Shown here one piece after another: positions 14,662 to 24,256 of a DNA stretch of 32,269 bases; positions within the stretch are counted from its first letter, which is position 1; every line of letters begins with the position of its first letter. The stretch is from Myxococcaceae bacterium (GTDB taxonomy: Bacteria; Myxococcota; Myxococcia; Myxococcales; Myxococcaceae), in the NCBI GenBank assembly GCA_019694595.1, contig JAIBBQ010000058.1:1-32269 (forward strand), written 5' to 3'. The translations under genes and the position numbers were made by a program. Under the pieces are notes generated by a model. It made no database searches and was not told the DNA's origin. It saw only the letters and a list, made by a program, of their open reading frames with translations.

Positions 14662-16155
14662 TCACGTCACCTTGACGAAGAAGGGCGGCGGCAGCTCGAG
14701 CATGGTGACCTTGGGCTGCGCGTCGGCCAGCGCCTCGCACGCGCGGCGGACGCCGTCTTCCACGTCGGCCGCCGCCATGAAGCCGAAGCGCGCGCAGGCC
14801 CGCGGGTCGCCGTGGGCCACGATGATGCGGCTCGCGCGGCGCCGCAGCGGCGTGCACATCGCCCACGCCAGGAGCGCGTGCGCCCCGTGGAAGGCGTAGC
14901 GCTGCTGGTAGTCGGCGACGAACTCCGGCCGGCCGGCGAGCCACGGCTCGTAGCGCTCGTGAATGCCTTCGGGCTCGCGCTCCAGCTTCAGGACCTTCTC
15001 GAAGAGCTCCTCGTGCACCCGGTGCTCGCGCGCGAAGCCCTTGGTCATCGGGTTCGCCACCACCACCACGCCGCCCGGCTTGAGCAGCGGGCCCGCGGTG
15101 AGCAGGTTGCCCACGAAGCCCAGCGCCAGGTTCGCCACCAGGAGCGGGTTCTGTGCGGTGCCCAGGCTGTACGGCCCCAGGTCCGGCAGCCCGAACAGCA
15201 GCACGTCGGCGCCGCCGTTGGCCTTCACCTCGTGCTGCCGCAGGAAGAGCTCCAGCGCCCGCGGCGCCACCAAGGCCGGCGGCCCGCAGAAGACGCCGAT
15301 GGGCGCGTAGCTCGAGCGCAGCATGCGCGCCGCGCGGTGCCGCACCGCCTCGGGGAGCGCGTTCCACATCTGCAGCGGGCGCGACAGCCCCGAGCCGCGC
15401 TCGAGCAGCGAGGCGATGGCCGGGGGCCACAGCTCGTTGTTCAGCACCGCGGTGAGCTGCAGCACCGGCACCTTGGTGCCCAGGAGCGTGGCCACCGCGT
15501 CGTGGGCCTGCTGCCAGGTCGAGCCGGAGGCGAGCGGCGAGTGCTCCTGGGTGAAGTGGTGTGGCGCGTTGAGCAGCCGCGCGGTGCGCGCCCCCAGGGT
15601 GCCGTGGACCAGGCCGAAGCCCGTCGCCTGGATGGGCATCGACGCCACCGACAGGTGCACCACGAGGTCGGTGTCCACCACCAGGCGCGAGAGCTCGACC
15701 GGGCCTTCGGGCCGGTCTTCCAGCCGCGCGAGCTGGCCCAGCGCCTCGGCGTCGTGGCACCGGGCGAGCGACGCGCCCTTGGGGCCCAGCCACTCGATGA
15801 GCTCCGCCGGCCGCCACTGGCGCGACAGGCCGTTGCCCACCAGCACCGTGACCCGGGTCGACGGGATGCCGTGCTTCTCCAGCACCCGCAGGAGCGCCGC
15901 CAGCATGGTCGCCCGCGCGTCGCGGGTCGCGCGCGGCACCGGGAAGGTGAGGTCGTCGAGCACCACGGTGAGCCGCGAGCGGGCGCTCACCCGCTTGAAG
16001 AGCGGCTCGCCGCCCAGCGGCTCTTCCAGCGCGCGCACCACCGCGGCGTGGAAGTCGTCCTGCGCGGGGAAGGGCAGCGGCGGCAGCAGCACCTGCGCGC
16101 TCGCCGGGAGCTCCACTTCCCGCACGTCGAACCCCGACACCACCAGCGAGCCCAT
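14662..16155 (-). CDS. LarA-like (DUF2088) protein lacking the racemase catalytic residues
   Basis: A 497-residue protein of the lactate-racemase (LarA/DUF2088) family. The N-terminal half is recognisable: [20 protein letters not shown], then [21 protein letters not shown]. In nickel-dependent LarA this last segment ends GLHR, with the catalytic His; here it is GLSR. The pincer-cofactor region of LarA (EPHFFAGFSGGRK) is replaced by [19 protein letters not shown], so the second His and the cofactor-bearing Lys are also missing. It is probably not an active Ni-pincer racemase. No signal peptide or transmembrane segment. TAGCCT ends 7 nt before ATG 16155. It leads a pair with the Nudix gene, 1 bp apart. 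The divergent HAD gene is 56 bp away. Function unknown. Confidence 0.8.
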   Translation of the reverse strand: MGSLVVSGFDVREVELPASAQVLLPPLPFPAQDDFHAAVVRALEEPLGGEPLFKRVSARSRLTVVLDDLTFPVPRATRDARATMLAALLRVLEKHGIPSTRVTVLVGNGLSRQWRPAELIEWLGPKGASLARCHDAEALGQLARLEDRPEGPVELSRLVVDTDLVVHLSVASMPIQATGFGLVHGTLGARTARLLNAPHHFTQEHSPLASGSTWQQAHDAVATLLGTKVPVLQLTAVLNNELWPPAIASLLERGSGLSRPLQMWNALPEAVRHRAARMLRSSYAPIGVFCGPPALVAPRALELFLRQHEVKANGGADVLLFGLPDLGPYSLGTAQNPLLVANLALGFVGNLLTAGPLLKPGGVVVVANPMTKGFAREHRVHEELFEKVLKLEREPEGIHERYEPWLAGRPEFVADYQQRYAFHGAHALLAWAMCTPLRRRASRIIVAHGDPRACARFGFMAAADVEDGVRRACEALADAQPKVTMLELPPPFFVKVT

Positions 16156-16211
16156 GGGCGCAAGGCTACAGCGCCCGCGCGAATCGTCGAGTCTTGGCGT
16201 ATGCCGCTTCC

Positions 16212-16829
16212 ATGGGCGAGCGGGTCAAGGCGGTGCTGTTCGACCTCGACGGGGTGCTGGTGAAGAGCGAGGACGCCTGGTTCCTCGCCGTGGAAGAGGC
16301 CGGCCGGCGCTTCCGCGGCCGCGCCATCACCCGCGAGGAGTTCGCCCCCACCTTCGGCCAGGGCACCAGGGCCGACATCCGCGTCTTCGGCCTCGACGTC
16401 ACCCCCGAGGCGCTCGACGCCTTCTACGTCGAGGAGTTCCTGCGCCACCTCCCGTCGGTGTGGGTGAACCCCGACGCCCGGCCGCTCCTGGAAGCCCTCT
16501 CGGCCAGAGCGCTCGGCCGCGCGCTGGTCACCAACTCGGTGGGCGTGGTGGCCGAGGCGCTCCTGCGCCGCGGGTCGCTCGAGGCGCTGATGCCGGTGCG
16601 CGCCACCTCCGACCGCGTGAGCCGCGCCAAGCCCGCCCCCGACCTGGTGGAGCTGGCGCTGAAGGAAGTCGGCGTCTTGGCGCACGAGGCGGTGATGGTG
16701 GGGGACTCCCGCTTCGACCGCGAGGCGGCCAGGGCCGCGGGCGTCCGCTTCTTCGGCCTGGGCCTCGACGGCGACGTGCGGCTGGAGGCGCTGCACGAGG
16801 TGCTCCCGGCGCTCGAGCGCCCGCGCTGA
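16212..16829 (+). CDS. HAD-superfamily hydrolase (phosphatase)
   Basis: A 205-residue haloacid-dehalogenase-type hydrolase of the beta-phosphoglucomutase/phosphoglycolate-phosphatase group. Motif I is D11-L-D13-G ([12 protein letters not shown]), motif II T107-N-S (ALVTNS), motif III K140 (RAKPAPD), and motif IV GDSRFD with D165 and D169. A helical cap lies between 20 and 90. All residues needed for Mg2+-dependent phosphoryl transfer are present. The substrate is open. ATG 16212 gives the usual spacing to the first strand ([14 protein letters not shown]); TATGCC ends 6 nt before it. The next gene, fumC, follows by 47 bp in the same direction but need not share a role. Confidence 0.88.
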   Translation: MGERVKAVLFDLDGVLVKSEDAWFLAVEEAGRRFRGRAITREEFAPTFGQGTRADIRVFGLDVTPEALDAFYVEEFLRHLPSVWVNPDARPLLEALSARALGRALVTNSVGVVAEALLRRGSLEALMPVRATSDRVSRAKPAPDLVELALKEVGVLAHEAVMVGDSRFDREAARAAGVRFFGLGLDGDVRLEALHEVLPALERPR

Positions 16830-16876
16830 CCACGGCGTTGCTGCGCGCGGGGCGCGGTTTCGCTATTGGACGGCGC

Positions 16877-18268
16877 ATGACGAACGCGCGCATCGAGAAG
16901 GACACCTTCGGCCCCATCGAGGTCCCCGCCGACCGGCTCTGGGGGGCGCAGACCCAGCGCAGCCTCCACCACTTCCACATCAGCACCGAGACCATGCCGC
17001 GCGCGCTGCTCGACGCGCTGGTGCTCACCAAGAAGGCCGCCGCCCGGGTCAACCTGGAGCTGAAGACGCTGGCCGCCGACAAGGCGAAGGCCATCGAGGC
17101 CGCCGCCGACGAGGCGCTGGCCGGCAAGCACGTGCAGGAGTTCCCCCTCTCGGTGTGGCAGACCGGCTCGGGCACCCAGAGCAACATGAACGTCAACGAG
17201 GTGCTCGCCAACCGCGCCTCCGAGCTCATGGGCGGCGAACGGGGCGAAGGCCGCAAGGTCCACCCCAACGACGACGTGAACAAGGGCCAGTCGTCGAACG
17301 ACGTCTTCCCCACCGCCATGTCCATCGCCGCCGCGCGCGCGGTGGTGAAGGACGTGCTCCCTTCGCTCGAGGCGCTGGAAGGGGCGCTGGCCAAGAAGTC
17401 GAAGGACTTCTGGCGGGTGGTGAAGATCGGCCGCACCCACCTCCAGGACGCCACCCCGCTCACCCTGGGGCAGGAAATCTCGGGCTGGGTCGCCCAGCTC
17501 GCGCACGCCCGCAAGCACCTCGAGCAGGCGCTGCCGCACCTGTACGAGCTCGCGCTCGGCGGCACCGCGGTGGGCACGGGCCTGAACGCCCCCAAGGGCT
17601 ACGCGGAGCGGGTGGCCAAGGAGATCGCCTCGCTGTCCGGCCTGCCCTTCGTCACCGCGCCCAACAAGTTCGAGGCGCTCGCCGCCAACGACGCGCTGGT
17701 GCACGCCCACGGCGCACTCAAGGGCCTCGCCGCGTCGCTGTTCAAGATCGCCAACGACGTGCGCTGGCTGGCGTCGGGCCCGCGCTCCGGCCTGGGGGAA
17801 ATCACCATTCCCGAGAACGAGCCGGGCAGCTCCATCATGCCGGGCAAGGTGAACCCCACCCAGTGCGAGGCGCTCACCATGCTGTGCGCCCAGGTGCTGG
17901 GCAACGACGCCGCCATCGCGGTCGGCGGGGCGTCGGGCAACTTCGAGCTCAACGTCTACAAGCCGCTCCTCATCCACAACTTCCTGCAGAGCTGCCGGCT
18001 CCTCGCCGACGGCATGAAGAGCTTCCGCGAGCACTGCGTCGACGGGCTCGAGGCCAACCAGGAGCGCATCGCCGAGAACCTGCGCCGCAGCCTCATGCTG
18101 GTCACCGCGCTCAACCCCCACATCGGGTACGACAACGCGGCGAAGATCGCCAAGACCGCCCACAAGCAGGGCAAGACGCTCAAGGAAGTCGCCGTCGAGC
18201 TCAAGCTGGTGACCGCCGAGCAGTTCGACGCCTGGGTGAAGCCCGAGGCGATGTGCGGCGAGCTGTAG
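16877..18268 (+). CDS. fumC: Fumarate hydratase class II (fumarase C)
   Basis: A 463-residue fumarase, the length expected for class II (about 460). It interconverts fumarate and L-malate in the TCA cycle in the cytosol, without an Fe-S cluster. Family blocks seen: the N-terminal [49 protein letters not shown] with the catalytic His, and the signature [10 protein letters not shown] at 317-326. These are characteristic of FumC rather than argininosuccinate lyase or aspartase. ATG 16877 has TATTGG ending 7 nt before it and no clear Shine-Dalgarno. A stem-loop follows at 18283-18302. Confidence 0.96.
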   Translation: MTNARIEKDTFGPIEVPADRLWGAQTQRSLHHFHISTETMPRALLDALVLTKKAAARVNLELKTLAADKAKAIEAAADEALAGKHVQEFPLSVWQTGSGTQSNMNVNEVLANRASELMGGERGEGRKVHPNDDVNKGQSSNDVFPTAMSIAAARAVVKDVLPSLEALEGALAKKSKDFWRVVKIGRTHLQDATPLTLGQEISGWVAQLAHARKHLEQALPHLYELALGGTAVGTGLNAPKGYAERVAKEIASLSGLPFVTAPNKFEALAANDALVHAHGALKGLAASLFKIANDVRWLASGPRSGLGEITIPENEPGSSIMPGKVNPTQCEALTMLCAQVLGNDAAIAVGGASGNFELNVYKPLLIHNFLQSCRLLADGMKSFREHCVDGLEANQERIAENLRRSLMLVTALNPHIGYDNAAKIAKTAHKQGKTLKEVAVELKLVTAEQFDAWVKPEAMCGEL

Positions 18269-18282
18269 GCCGCTGACGTGGT

Positions 18283-18302
18283 GCCGCGCGGTTGCGCGCG
18301 GC
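18283..18302 (+). terminator. Stem-loop after fumC (terminator candidate)
   Basis: GCCGCGCG (18283-18290) and CGCGCGGC (18295-18302) form a perfect 8-bp stem with a GTTG loop, 14 bp after the fumC stop and 23 bp before comF. There is no T-run after it, so it may be a weak or Rho-assisted stop, or only partly limit read-through into comF. Confidence 0.4.
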
Positions 18303-18325
18303 GGTGAACTTGCAGCGCGCCCGGC

Positions 18326-19024
18326 ATGGACTGGCTGGGCCCGCTGCTCGACGTGGTGCTGCCGGAGCGCTGTCCCGCCTGCGACGCGGTGGTGGGCGGC
18401 GCGGGCGACTTCTGCGAAGCCTGCGCGCTGGAGCTCGACGCGGTGCCCCAGCTGCAGTGCGCGCGCTGCGGCGAGCCCGGGCGCCACGCGGCCGGCCGCT
18501 GCGCGCGGTGCCGGCAGGCGCCCCCGCCCTTCGACTCCGCCCGCGCCGTCTTCGTGCACGGAGGCGCGGCCGCCCGCGCGATTCACCGCCTCAAGTACGA
18601 GGACTGCCCCGAGCTCGCGCGCCCCCTGGCCGCGCGGCTCGCCGCGCTGGTGGCGCCTGGGTCGAGCGACTGGGTGGTGCCCGTGCCGCTCCACCAGGAG
18701 CGCTTCGAGGCCCGGCTGTACGACCAGGCGGCCTTGCTCGCGGGGGAACTCGCCCGGCGCCTGGAGCTCCCGGTGCGCGTCGACGTGCTCGAGCGGCGCC
18801 GCCCCACCGCACGGCAGGTCGGCCAGAGCGAGGCCGCCCGCGAGCGCAACGTCGAGGGTGCCTTCGCGGTGGGGGCACCGGCCGAGGGGAGACGCGTGCT
18901 CCTGGTCGACGACGTGATGACCACCGGAGCCACCGTGCGCGAGGCGAGCCGGGTGCTGCGCGCGGCCGGCGCCGTGGAGGTCCACGTGCTCACCCTCGCG
19001 CGCGCGGTGCGCGAGCACCTCTAG
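18326..19024 (+). CDS. comF: ComF family phosphoribosyltransferase-like protein
   Basis: A 232-residue ComF-family protein. The N-terminal double zinc ribbon has four CxxC pairs: C16/C19, C30/C33, C45/C48 and C59/C62. The C-terminal half is a type I phosphoribosyltransferase fold with the PRPP loop VLLVDDVMTTGATV (191-204; D195/D196). In naturally competent bacteria ComF is needed for uptake of single-stranded DNA across the inner membrane; elsewhere its role is unclear (family knowledge). Here it precedes recA by 174 bp in the same direction. ATG 18326 gives a start directly before the first ribbon. The stem-loop after fumC lies just upstream, so a promoter in the short gap or read-through is possible. 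Confidence 0.9.
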   Translation: MDWLGPLLDVVLPERCPACDAVVGGAGDFCEACALELDAVPQLQCARCGEPGRHAAGRCARCRQAPPPFDSARAVFVHGGAAARAIHRLKYEDCPELARPLAARLAALVAPGSSDWVVPVPLHQERFEARLYDQAALLAGELARRLELPVRVDVLERRRPTARQVGQSEAARERNVEGAFAVGAPAEGRRVLLVDDVMTTGATVREASRVLRAAGAVEVHVLTLARAVREHL

Positions 19025-19150
19025 GTTTCTCGGGAAGTGAGAGCGTGCGTCGCTCGCTGCGGTCCGCGCCGCGGGACGGCCGGGGCAGGGTGGGCCGCGG
19101 CGCCGCAGGGACAGGGCGGCGGCGCGCGCGTTGCAGCAGGGCCGTGGTGC

Positions 19151-19172
19151 GCGCGGAAAATTTCTTCCGCGC
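19151..19172. promoter_or_regulatory. 22-bp imperfect palindrome upstream of recA
   Basis: GCGCGGAA (19151-19158) and TTCCGCGC (19165-19172) are perfect inverted arms around AATTTC, the most AT-rich spot of the comF-recA gap. The site ends 26 bp before the recA ATG. It could be an operator or an RNA hairpin in the leader. It does not match LexA boxes I know from Gram-positives (GAAC-N4-GTTC) or E. coli (CTGT-N8-ACAG). Confidence 0.4.
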
Positions 19173-19198
19173 CTTCTCGGTCGGGTGGGGTGGGGGAC

Positions 19199-20226
<1,028 letters not shown>

Positions 20227-20227
<1 letters not shown>

Positions 20228-20373
20228 TGCGCGTGCTCGCCGCCGCACTGCTCGGGCTGGTGGTGGGCCGCTTCCTCACGCCGCCGCCGCGCCACGCCCC
20301 GCGGGAGCTGCACCGCGACGCTCCGCCGCGGCACGGCTCAGCCCCGCCAGCCGGCAATGGCCACCGGTCGTGA
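20227..20373 (+). CDS. Possible 48-residue membrane peptide coupled to recA
   Basis: ATG 20227 overlaps the recA stop (TGATG). The product would be 48 residues: a hydrophobic helix (MRVLAAALLGLVVGRFL) followed by a Pro/Arg/His-rich soluble tail. The reading frame overlaps the end of the convergent gene by 36 bp. Small coupled membrane peptides exist, but length, composition and overlap also fit a chance frame in GC-rich DNA. No homologue is known to me. Confidence 0.3.
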
Positions 20374-20805
20374 GCGGCCGCCGGCGGTGAGGCGCAGACC
20401 CTGAGGACCTTCGGTGAGCAGCTCTCCCAGGGAGAACTGCGCGTCGCGGGTGAAGCGGGCCTTGGCCCGGCCTTGCTTCACCCGGGCGGTGAGGACCCCG
20501 TCGGCCTCCAGGGTGAGGCTCGCCTCGTCGAGCGGCTCCGCGGTGCGGTCCGACAGGCGCACCGCGAGCGCGCCGTCGTCGAGCACGTCGAGCGCCAGCA
20601 CCGCGAAGGCCGCGTCGGCCACCTTCACCACGCACCAGTCGGCGCCGATGACCAGCAGGTACCGGCCGTCGTCGCCCACCCGCAGGCCCTGGTTGAAGGC
20701 CTCGATGATGCGCGGGTGCTCGACGGGCTGCCCGTCGTGGAACCAGCGCAGCTCGCGGTCGAGCGTGATGCCCGACTCTTCCCGGGTGTGAAGCCGCGCG
20801 CTCAC
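20338..20805 (-). CDS. Small cytosolic protein, DUF1285-like, function unknown
   Basis: A 155-residue protein that I cannot name. The block ITLDRELRWFHDGQPVEHPR followed by IIEAFNQGLRVGDDGRYLLV resembles the start of DUF1285 proteins (WFy+G..I.rp.....Fs..L...DDGRY.LvTP); this is resemblance only. The rest is beta-rich (VVKVADAAFAVLALDVLDDG, LTLEADGVLTARVKQGRAK). No signal peptide or transmembrane segment. GTG 20805 overlaps the stop of the membrane-protein gene as GTGA, with AGGA about 7 nt before it, which fixes this start. It is the last gene of the pssA-cinA operon and converges on recA. Confidence 0.7.
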   Translation of the reverse strand: MSARLHTREESGITLDRELRWFHDGQPVEHPRIIEAFNQGLRVGDDGRYLLVIGADWCVVKVADAAFAVLALDVLDDGALAVRLSDRTAEPLDEASLTLEADGVLTARVKQGRAKARFTRDAQFSLGELLTEGPQGLRLTAGGRSRPVAIAGWRG

Positions 20806-22121
20806 CAGTTCCTGACGTACTCGGTGTACCCGCGGAAGGCGACCGCACCCCAGAAGTTCACCAGCACCCCCAGCGCCGCCAGCGCCGCCACCGACGGGGT
20901 GCGCAGGCGGTAGCCGGACAGGGCGAAGGCCAGCAGCAGCCACGGCGTGTAGTCGAGGCTGAAGCGGAAGCCGAACTGCATGTACCCGTCGTTCTGGTAC
21001 AGCAGGCCGGGCAGCGCGCAGCAGGCCACCGTCACCAGCACCGTCTTCCACAGCGCTGGCTTGAGCTTGGGCGCCACCAGCAGCACCAGGAGCGGCAGGG
21101 TGAGCAGCAGGCTCAGCCCGTGGGGGTCGTACTCCAGCGCGAAGGGCCCGGTGTGCAGCTTGGGCAGCTTGAGGAACGCCGCCTCGATGTTGCGCATCAG
21201 GTAGTGCGGGTGGAACAGCCCGTAGGTGTCGATGTCCAGGTTCACCCGGTTGTTGAAGAAGAACCGGTGGCCGAACTCGGTCGGGCTGCCGAAGCGCGCC
21301 AGGTTGAACCACGCGCCCAGGAGCGCCAGCGGTGCGGCGCCCGCCGCGAAGAGCATGAGCTTTCGGCTCAGCTCCGGCTTCGCCGCGCGCCGCGCCTCCA
21401 GCACGAAGAAGATGCCGGTGAAGAGCAGCGGCGTGCGCGTCAGCACCGCCATGGAGAAGAAGAGCCCGGCCAGCACCGGCCGCCGCGCCTGGAGCGCGTT
21501 GCGGGCGTAGAGGCAGGTGAGCGCCACCCCCATCACCTCGGCGCCGAACCACACCTCGCCGCGAATGGCGCAATAGAAGAAGACCGAGCCGAAGCAGAGC
21601 ACCAGCGCCAGCGCGGTGTTCTCGCCCACCGGGCGGTCGAGGCCTTCCTTCTCGGTCACCACCCGCAGGAGCGAGTGGAAGAGCGCCACCGCGAGCGCGG
21701 CGATGAAGACGCCGAACGAGGTGTCGTTGAGCTGGTAGCCGTTGATGGCCACGAAGGGCAGCATCACCACCGCGGGAAAGGCCGGGAAGCTCGAGAACCA
21801 TCTGTCGCCCGGCTGCAGCTGGCCCGCACAGCGCGTGGGCACGCCGTTCACCTGCCGCACGCACGCCCAGTCCTCGATGTTCGGGAGCACCTGGGGGTCG
21901 ATGTCCAGCCGGCCTTCGAGGAACGCCTTCGCCTGGTAGACGAAGTGGGGCGCTTCCGACTGCCGCAGGAAGCGCTGGCCGCTGAACATCGAGAGCGCGA
22001 GGAAGGTGACCGCGAAGAGCACCACCTCGGTGCGGTACGCGGTGAGCCACAGCTTCGCCGCCGTCACCCACGGGGGCGGGGCACTCGGTGCAGCGGTCGC
22101 CGCGGGGGCCTCGGAGCTCAT
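20802..22121 (-). CDS. Polytopic membrane protein, GT-C glycosyltransferase-like
   Basis: A 439-residue inner-membrane protein with about ten hydrophobic segments and an Ala/Pro-rich cytoplasmic N-terminus. It resembles polytopic GT-C-type glycosyltransferases/mannosyltransferases. Shared features are a short loop after helix 1 with aromatic and charged residues (SEAPHFVYQAKAFLEG), a WFSSFPAFPAVVMLPF segment, and FNLARFGSPTEFGHRFFF, a motif I associate with this group (GSPxEFGxR). The acceptor and donor are unknown, and the DxD/ExD catalytic pair usual in loop 1 is not obvious. ATG 22121 overlaps the cinA stop as ATGA; its own stop overlaps the next gene as GTGA. It is therefore locked between cinA and the DUF1285-like gene. 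Confidence 0.7.
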   Translation of the reverse strand: MSSEAPAATAAPSAPPPWVTAAKLWLTAYRTEVVLFAVTFLALSMFSGQRFLRQSEAPHFVYQAKAFLEGRLDIDPQVLPNIEDWACVRQVNGVPTRCAGQLQPGDRWFSSFPAFPAVVMLPFVAINGYQLNDTSFGVFIAALAVALFHSLLRVVTEKEGLDRPVGENTALALVLCFGSVFFYCAIRGEVWFGAEVMGVALTCLYARNALQARRPVLAGLFFSMAVLTRTPLLFTGIFFVLEARRAAKPELSRKLMLFAAGAAPLALLGAWFNLARFGSPTEFGHRFFFNNRVNLDIDTYGLFHPHYLMRNIEAAFLKLPKLHTGPFALEYDPHGLSLLLTLPLLVLLVAPKLKPALWKTVLVTVACCALPGLLYQNDGYMQFGFRFSLDYTPWLLLAFALSGYRLRTPSVAALAALGVLVNFWGAVAFRGYTEYVRNW

Positions 22122-23377
22122 GGGCTGCCTTCCTCGCCCGTCTGCAGGGTCCGGCGCAAGAGATCCAGCGCGGCGTGCGCGGCCAGCGCCTGCACACCGT
22201 CGCGCCCGCCGATGGTGAAGAGGTGCCGCTCGGCGCGCCCCGAACTCGGGCCCGCCACCGCCACGAAGACCGTGCCCACCGCCTGCCGGCCATCGCCGGT
22301 CGGCCCGGCGAGCCCGGTGGTGGCCACGCCCCAGGTCGCCTGCAGCTCCTCGCGCACCCCGGCGGCCATCGCCTGCGCCACCTCGGCGGACACCGCGCCG
22401 TGCGCGGACAGGAGCCCCGCGGGCACCTGGGCCCAGCGCTGCTTGGCGCCGCCGCCGTACGTCACCGCTGCGCCCAGCAGCACCTTGCTCGCTCCCGGCA
22501 CCGCGGTGAGCTGGGAAGCGACCCGGCCGCCGGTGAGGCTCTCGGCGAGCGCCAGCGTCTCCTTGCGCGCCTCGAGCCGGCTCAGCACCACCGAGGCCAT
22601 CGTCTCCTGGTCGACGGCGAAGACGTGCGCGCCCAGCACCGCCCGGCAGTCGGCCTCCGCCGCGGCCACCACCGCGCGGGCCTGGGCCTCGTCGACGCCC
22701 AGGCCGAGCAGCTTGAGGTGGTTCTCCGGCAGCTCGGTGCGGAACCCGAAGACGACCTTGGGGTGCTTCAGGGCCAGCGGGGCGACCTTCTCGTCGAGGT
22801 GCGACTCCGGCAGGCCGATGGTCTTGAGCAGCCGCAGCACCCGCGCCTCGTGCGGCGGCGCGGCCTTGATGAGCCGCGGCAGCACCTCGTGCTCCACCAG
22901 GTGGCGGTACTCCCGGGGGACGCCGGGCACGAAGTAGCAGCGGCACCGCCCGAGGGTGAGCCCGAACATCGGCGCCGAGCCGACCGGGTTGAGCACCACC
23001 TCGGCGCCGCGCGGCACCATCGCCTGGCGCAGGTTGTTGGCGGTGAGCTTGAAGCCGCGGCGGGCGATGCGCTCGGTGATGTGCGCCACCACCTCGGGGC
23101 GCTCTTCCAGAGGCGCGCTGGCGGCGATGGCCGCGCACTCCGCGGTGAAGTCGTCGGCGGTGGGGCCCAGCCCGCCCGAGACCAGGAGCACGTCGGCGCG
23201 GGTGGAGATGGTCTGCAGCGCCTCGACGATGTCGTCGCGCACGTCGCCCACCACGGTGCTGCGGCGCACCTGGAGCCCGAGCCGCTCGAGCAGCTGGGTC
23301 TGGAAGAAGCGGCTGTTGGTGTCCGCGGTGAGGCCGGTCAGCAGCTCATCGCCCGTGCAGAGCGTCTCGATACGCAC
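22118..23377 (-). CDS. cinA: CinA family protein (MoCF-like domain plus NMN deamidase domain)
   Basis: A 419-residue two-domain CinA. The N-terminal part (1-170) is MoCF/MoaB-like: IETLCTGDELLTGLTADTNS, VSGGLGPTADDFT and GSAPMF. In characterised proteins it hydrolyses ADP-ribose-type pyrophosphates. The C-terminal part (about 255-415) is the PncC nicotinamide-mononucleotide deamidase domain: AESLTGGRVASQL, VTYGGGAKQRW and TTGLAGPTGDGR. Both recycle pyridine nucleotides (family knowledge). GTG 23377 matches the usual N-terminus. The upstream pssA ends in tandem TAG codons 12 bp before. The stop overlaps the next gene (ATGA). In Firmicutes cinA often sits with recA; here it is 2 genes away and convergent. 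Confidence 0.93.
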   Translation of the reverse strand: MRIETLCTGDELLTGLTADTNSRFFQTQLLERLGLQVRRSTVVGDVRDDIVEALQTISTRADVLLVSGGLGPTADDFTAECAAIAASAPLEERPEVVAHITERIARRGFKLTANNLRQAMVPRGAEVVLNPVGSAPMFGLTLGRCRCYFVPGVPREYRHLVEHEVLPRLIKAAPPHEARVLRLLKTIGLPESHLDEKVAPLALKHPKVVFGFRTELPENHLKLLGLGVDEAQARAVVAAAEADCRAVLGAHVFAVDQETMASVVLSRLEARKETLALAESLTGGRVASQLTAVPGASKVLLGAAVTYGGGAKQRWAQVPAGLLSAHGAVSAEVAQAMAAGVREELQATWGVATTGLAGPTGDGRQAVGTVFVAVAGPSSGRAERHLFTIGGRDGVQALAAHAALDLLRRTLQTGEEGSP

Positions 23378-23389
23378 GACGCCGCGCTA

Positions 23390-24223
23390 CTACAGGACCT
23401 CTTGCTCGTCGACCGGCGCTTCCTCGTCGTCCTGGTCGTCGTCCTCGTCGAGGAGCGCTTCCGCCGCGGCGGTGCGGCGCTCCACCACGTAGCGGCCGAG
23501 GAGAATGGCCGATTCCACCAGGCCGAGCAGCAGGTACGCCGAGAAGTAGGCCACCAGCACCCACGCCGGGTGGAGCTGGGTGCCGATGACGACCCCGCCC
23601 ACCAGAATGGCCATGAACGCCAGGGCGCTGCGCCGGGAGAGGCGCAGGTCCTTGAAGGTCCGGTAGCGGACGGTGGAGACCATCAGCAGCGAGAGGAAGA
23701 CCACCGCCACCGCCACCGGGCCCCGGGCGCTCTCGGGCAGCACGCCGCCCTGGGCGCCATGGTGGGCGATGACCATGGAGATGACCACGCCGGCCGCGAG
23801 CGGAATGGGCAGCCCGACGAAGAAGCGCGAGCCGCCGCCGTGGGGGTTGCGCTGGGCGATGACGTTGAAGCGGGCGAGGCGAATGGCGCCGCACGCGGCG
23901 AAGGCGAAGGACAGGAAGAGGCCGCCGAAGCCCAGGCTCTTGAGCGCCCACTGGTACAGCAGCATCGCGGGCGCCACGCCGAAGGTGATGACGTCGGCCA
24001 GGCTGTCGAGCTCCATGCCGAAGGCGCTCTGGGTCTTGGTGAGGCGGGCGACCCGGCCGTCGAAGCCGTCGAAGAAGATGCCGAAGAAGATGGAAAGGGC
24101 CGCCTGGTACAGCGCCGCCGGCTGGGCATCGCCTGCGCACAGGCTCAGGGCGTAAAAGCCACAGAAGATGGAGCTCACCGTGAAGAGGTTCGGCAGCACG
24201 AACATCAGGTGGCGCAGCTTCAT
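23390..24223 (-). CDS. pssA: CDP-diacylglycerol-serine O-phosphatidyltransferase (PssA)
   Basis: A 277-residue membrane enzyme of the CDP-alcohol phosphatidyltransferase family, which makes phosphatidylserine, the precursor of phosphatidylethanolamine. The full signature DGx2ARx8Gx3Dx3D is present at D55, G56, A59, R60, G69, D73 and D77 (FDGFDGRVARLTKTQSAFG). The N-terminal FVLPNLFTVSSIFCGFYAL is typical of the PssA type II branch rather than PgsA. There are about 7-8 transmembrane segments, then a very acidic tail (LLDEDDDQDDEEAPVDEQEV). ATG 24223 has TAAGGT 10 nt upstream and an AGGTGG that may serve as Shine-Dalgarno. Tandem TAG stops. It leads the leftward cinA operon; the hydrolase gene is divergent. 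Confidence 0.9.
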   Translation of the reverse strand: MKLRHLMFVLPNLFTVSSIFCGFYALSLCAGDAQPAALYQAALSIFFGIFFDGFDGRVARLTKTQSAFGMELDSLADVITFGVAPAMLLYQWALKSLGFGGLFLSFAFAACGAIRLARFNVIAQRNPHGGGSRFFVGLPIPLAAGVVISMVIAHHGAQGGVLPESARGPVAVAVVFLSLLMVSTVRYRTFKDLRLSRRSALAFMAILVGGVVIGTQLHPAWVLVAYFSAYLLLGLVESAILLGRYVVERRTAAAEALLDEDDDQDDEEAPVDEQEVL

Positions 24224-24256
24224 CGTTCGGACCACCTTAGCGTTTCTTGGGGCGAA

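Noticed and set aside
19025-19198. LexA (SOS) box before recA
   Set aside because: No GAAC-N4-GTTC or CTGT-N8-ACAG match; only the different 22-bp palindrome is present.
19037-19198. Earlier in-frame start of recA
   Set aside because: It would add an Arg/Gly/Ala-rich segment not found in RecA proteins; ATG 19199 gives the standard N-terminus.
23387-23392. TAGTAG as a -10 box for cinA
   Set aside because: It coincides with the tandem stop codons of pssA, and cinA is operon-internal, so the match is not counted in the leaderless pattern.
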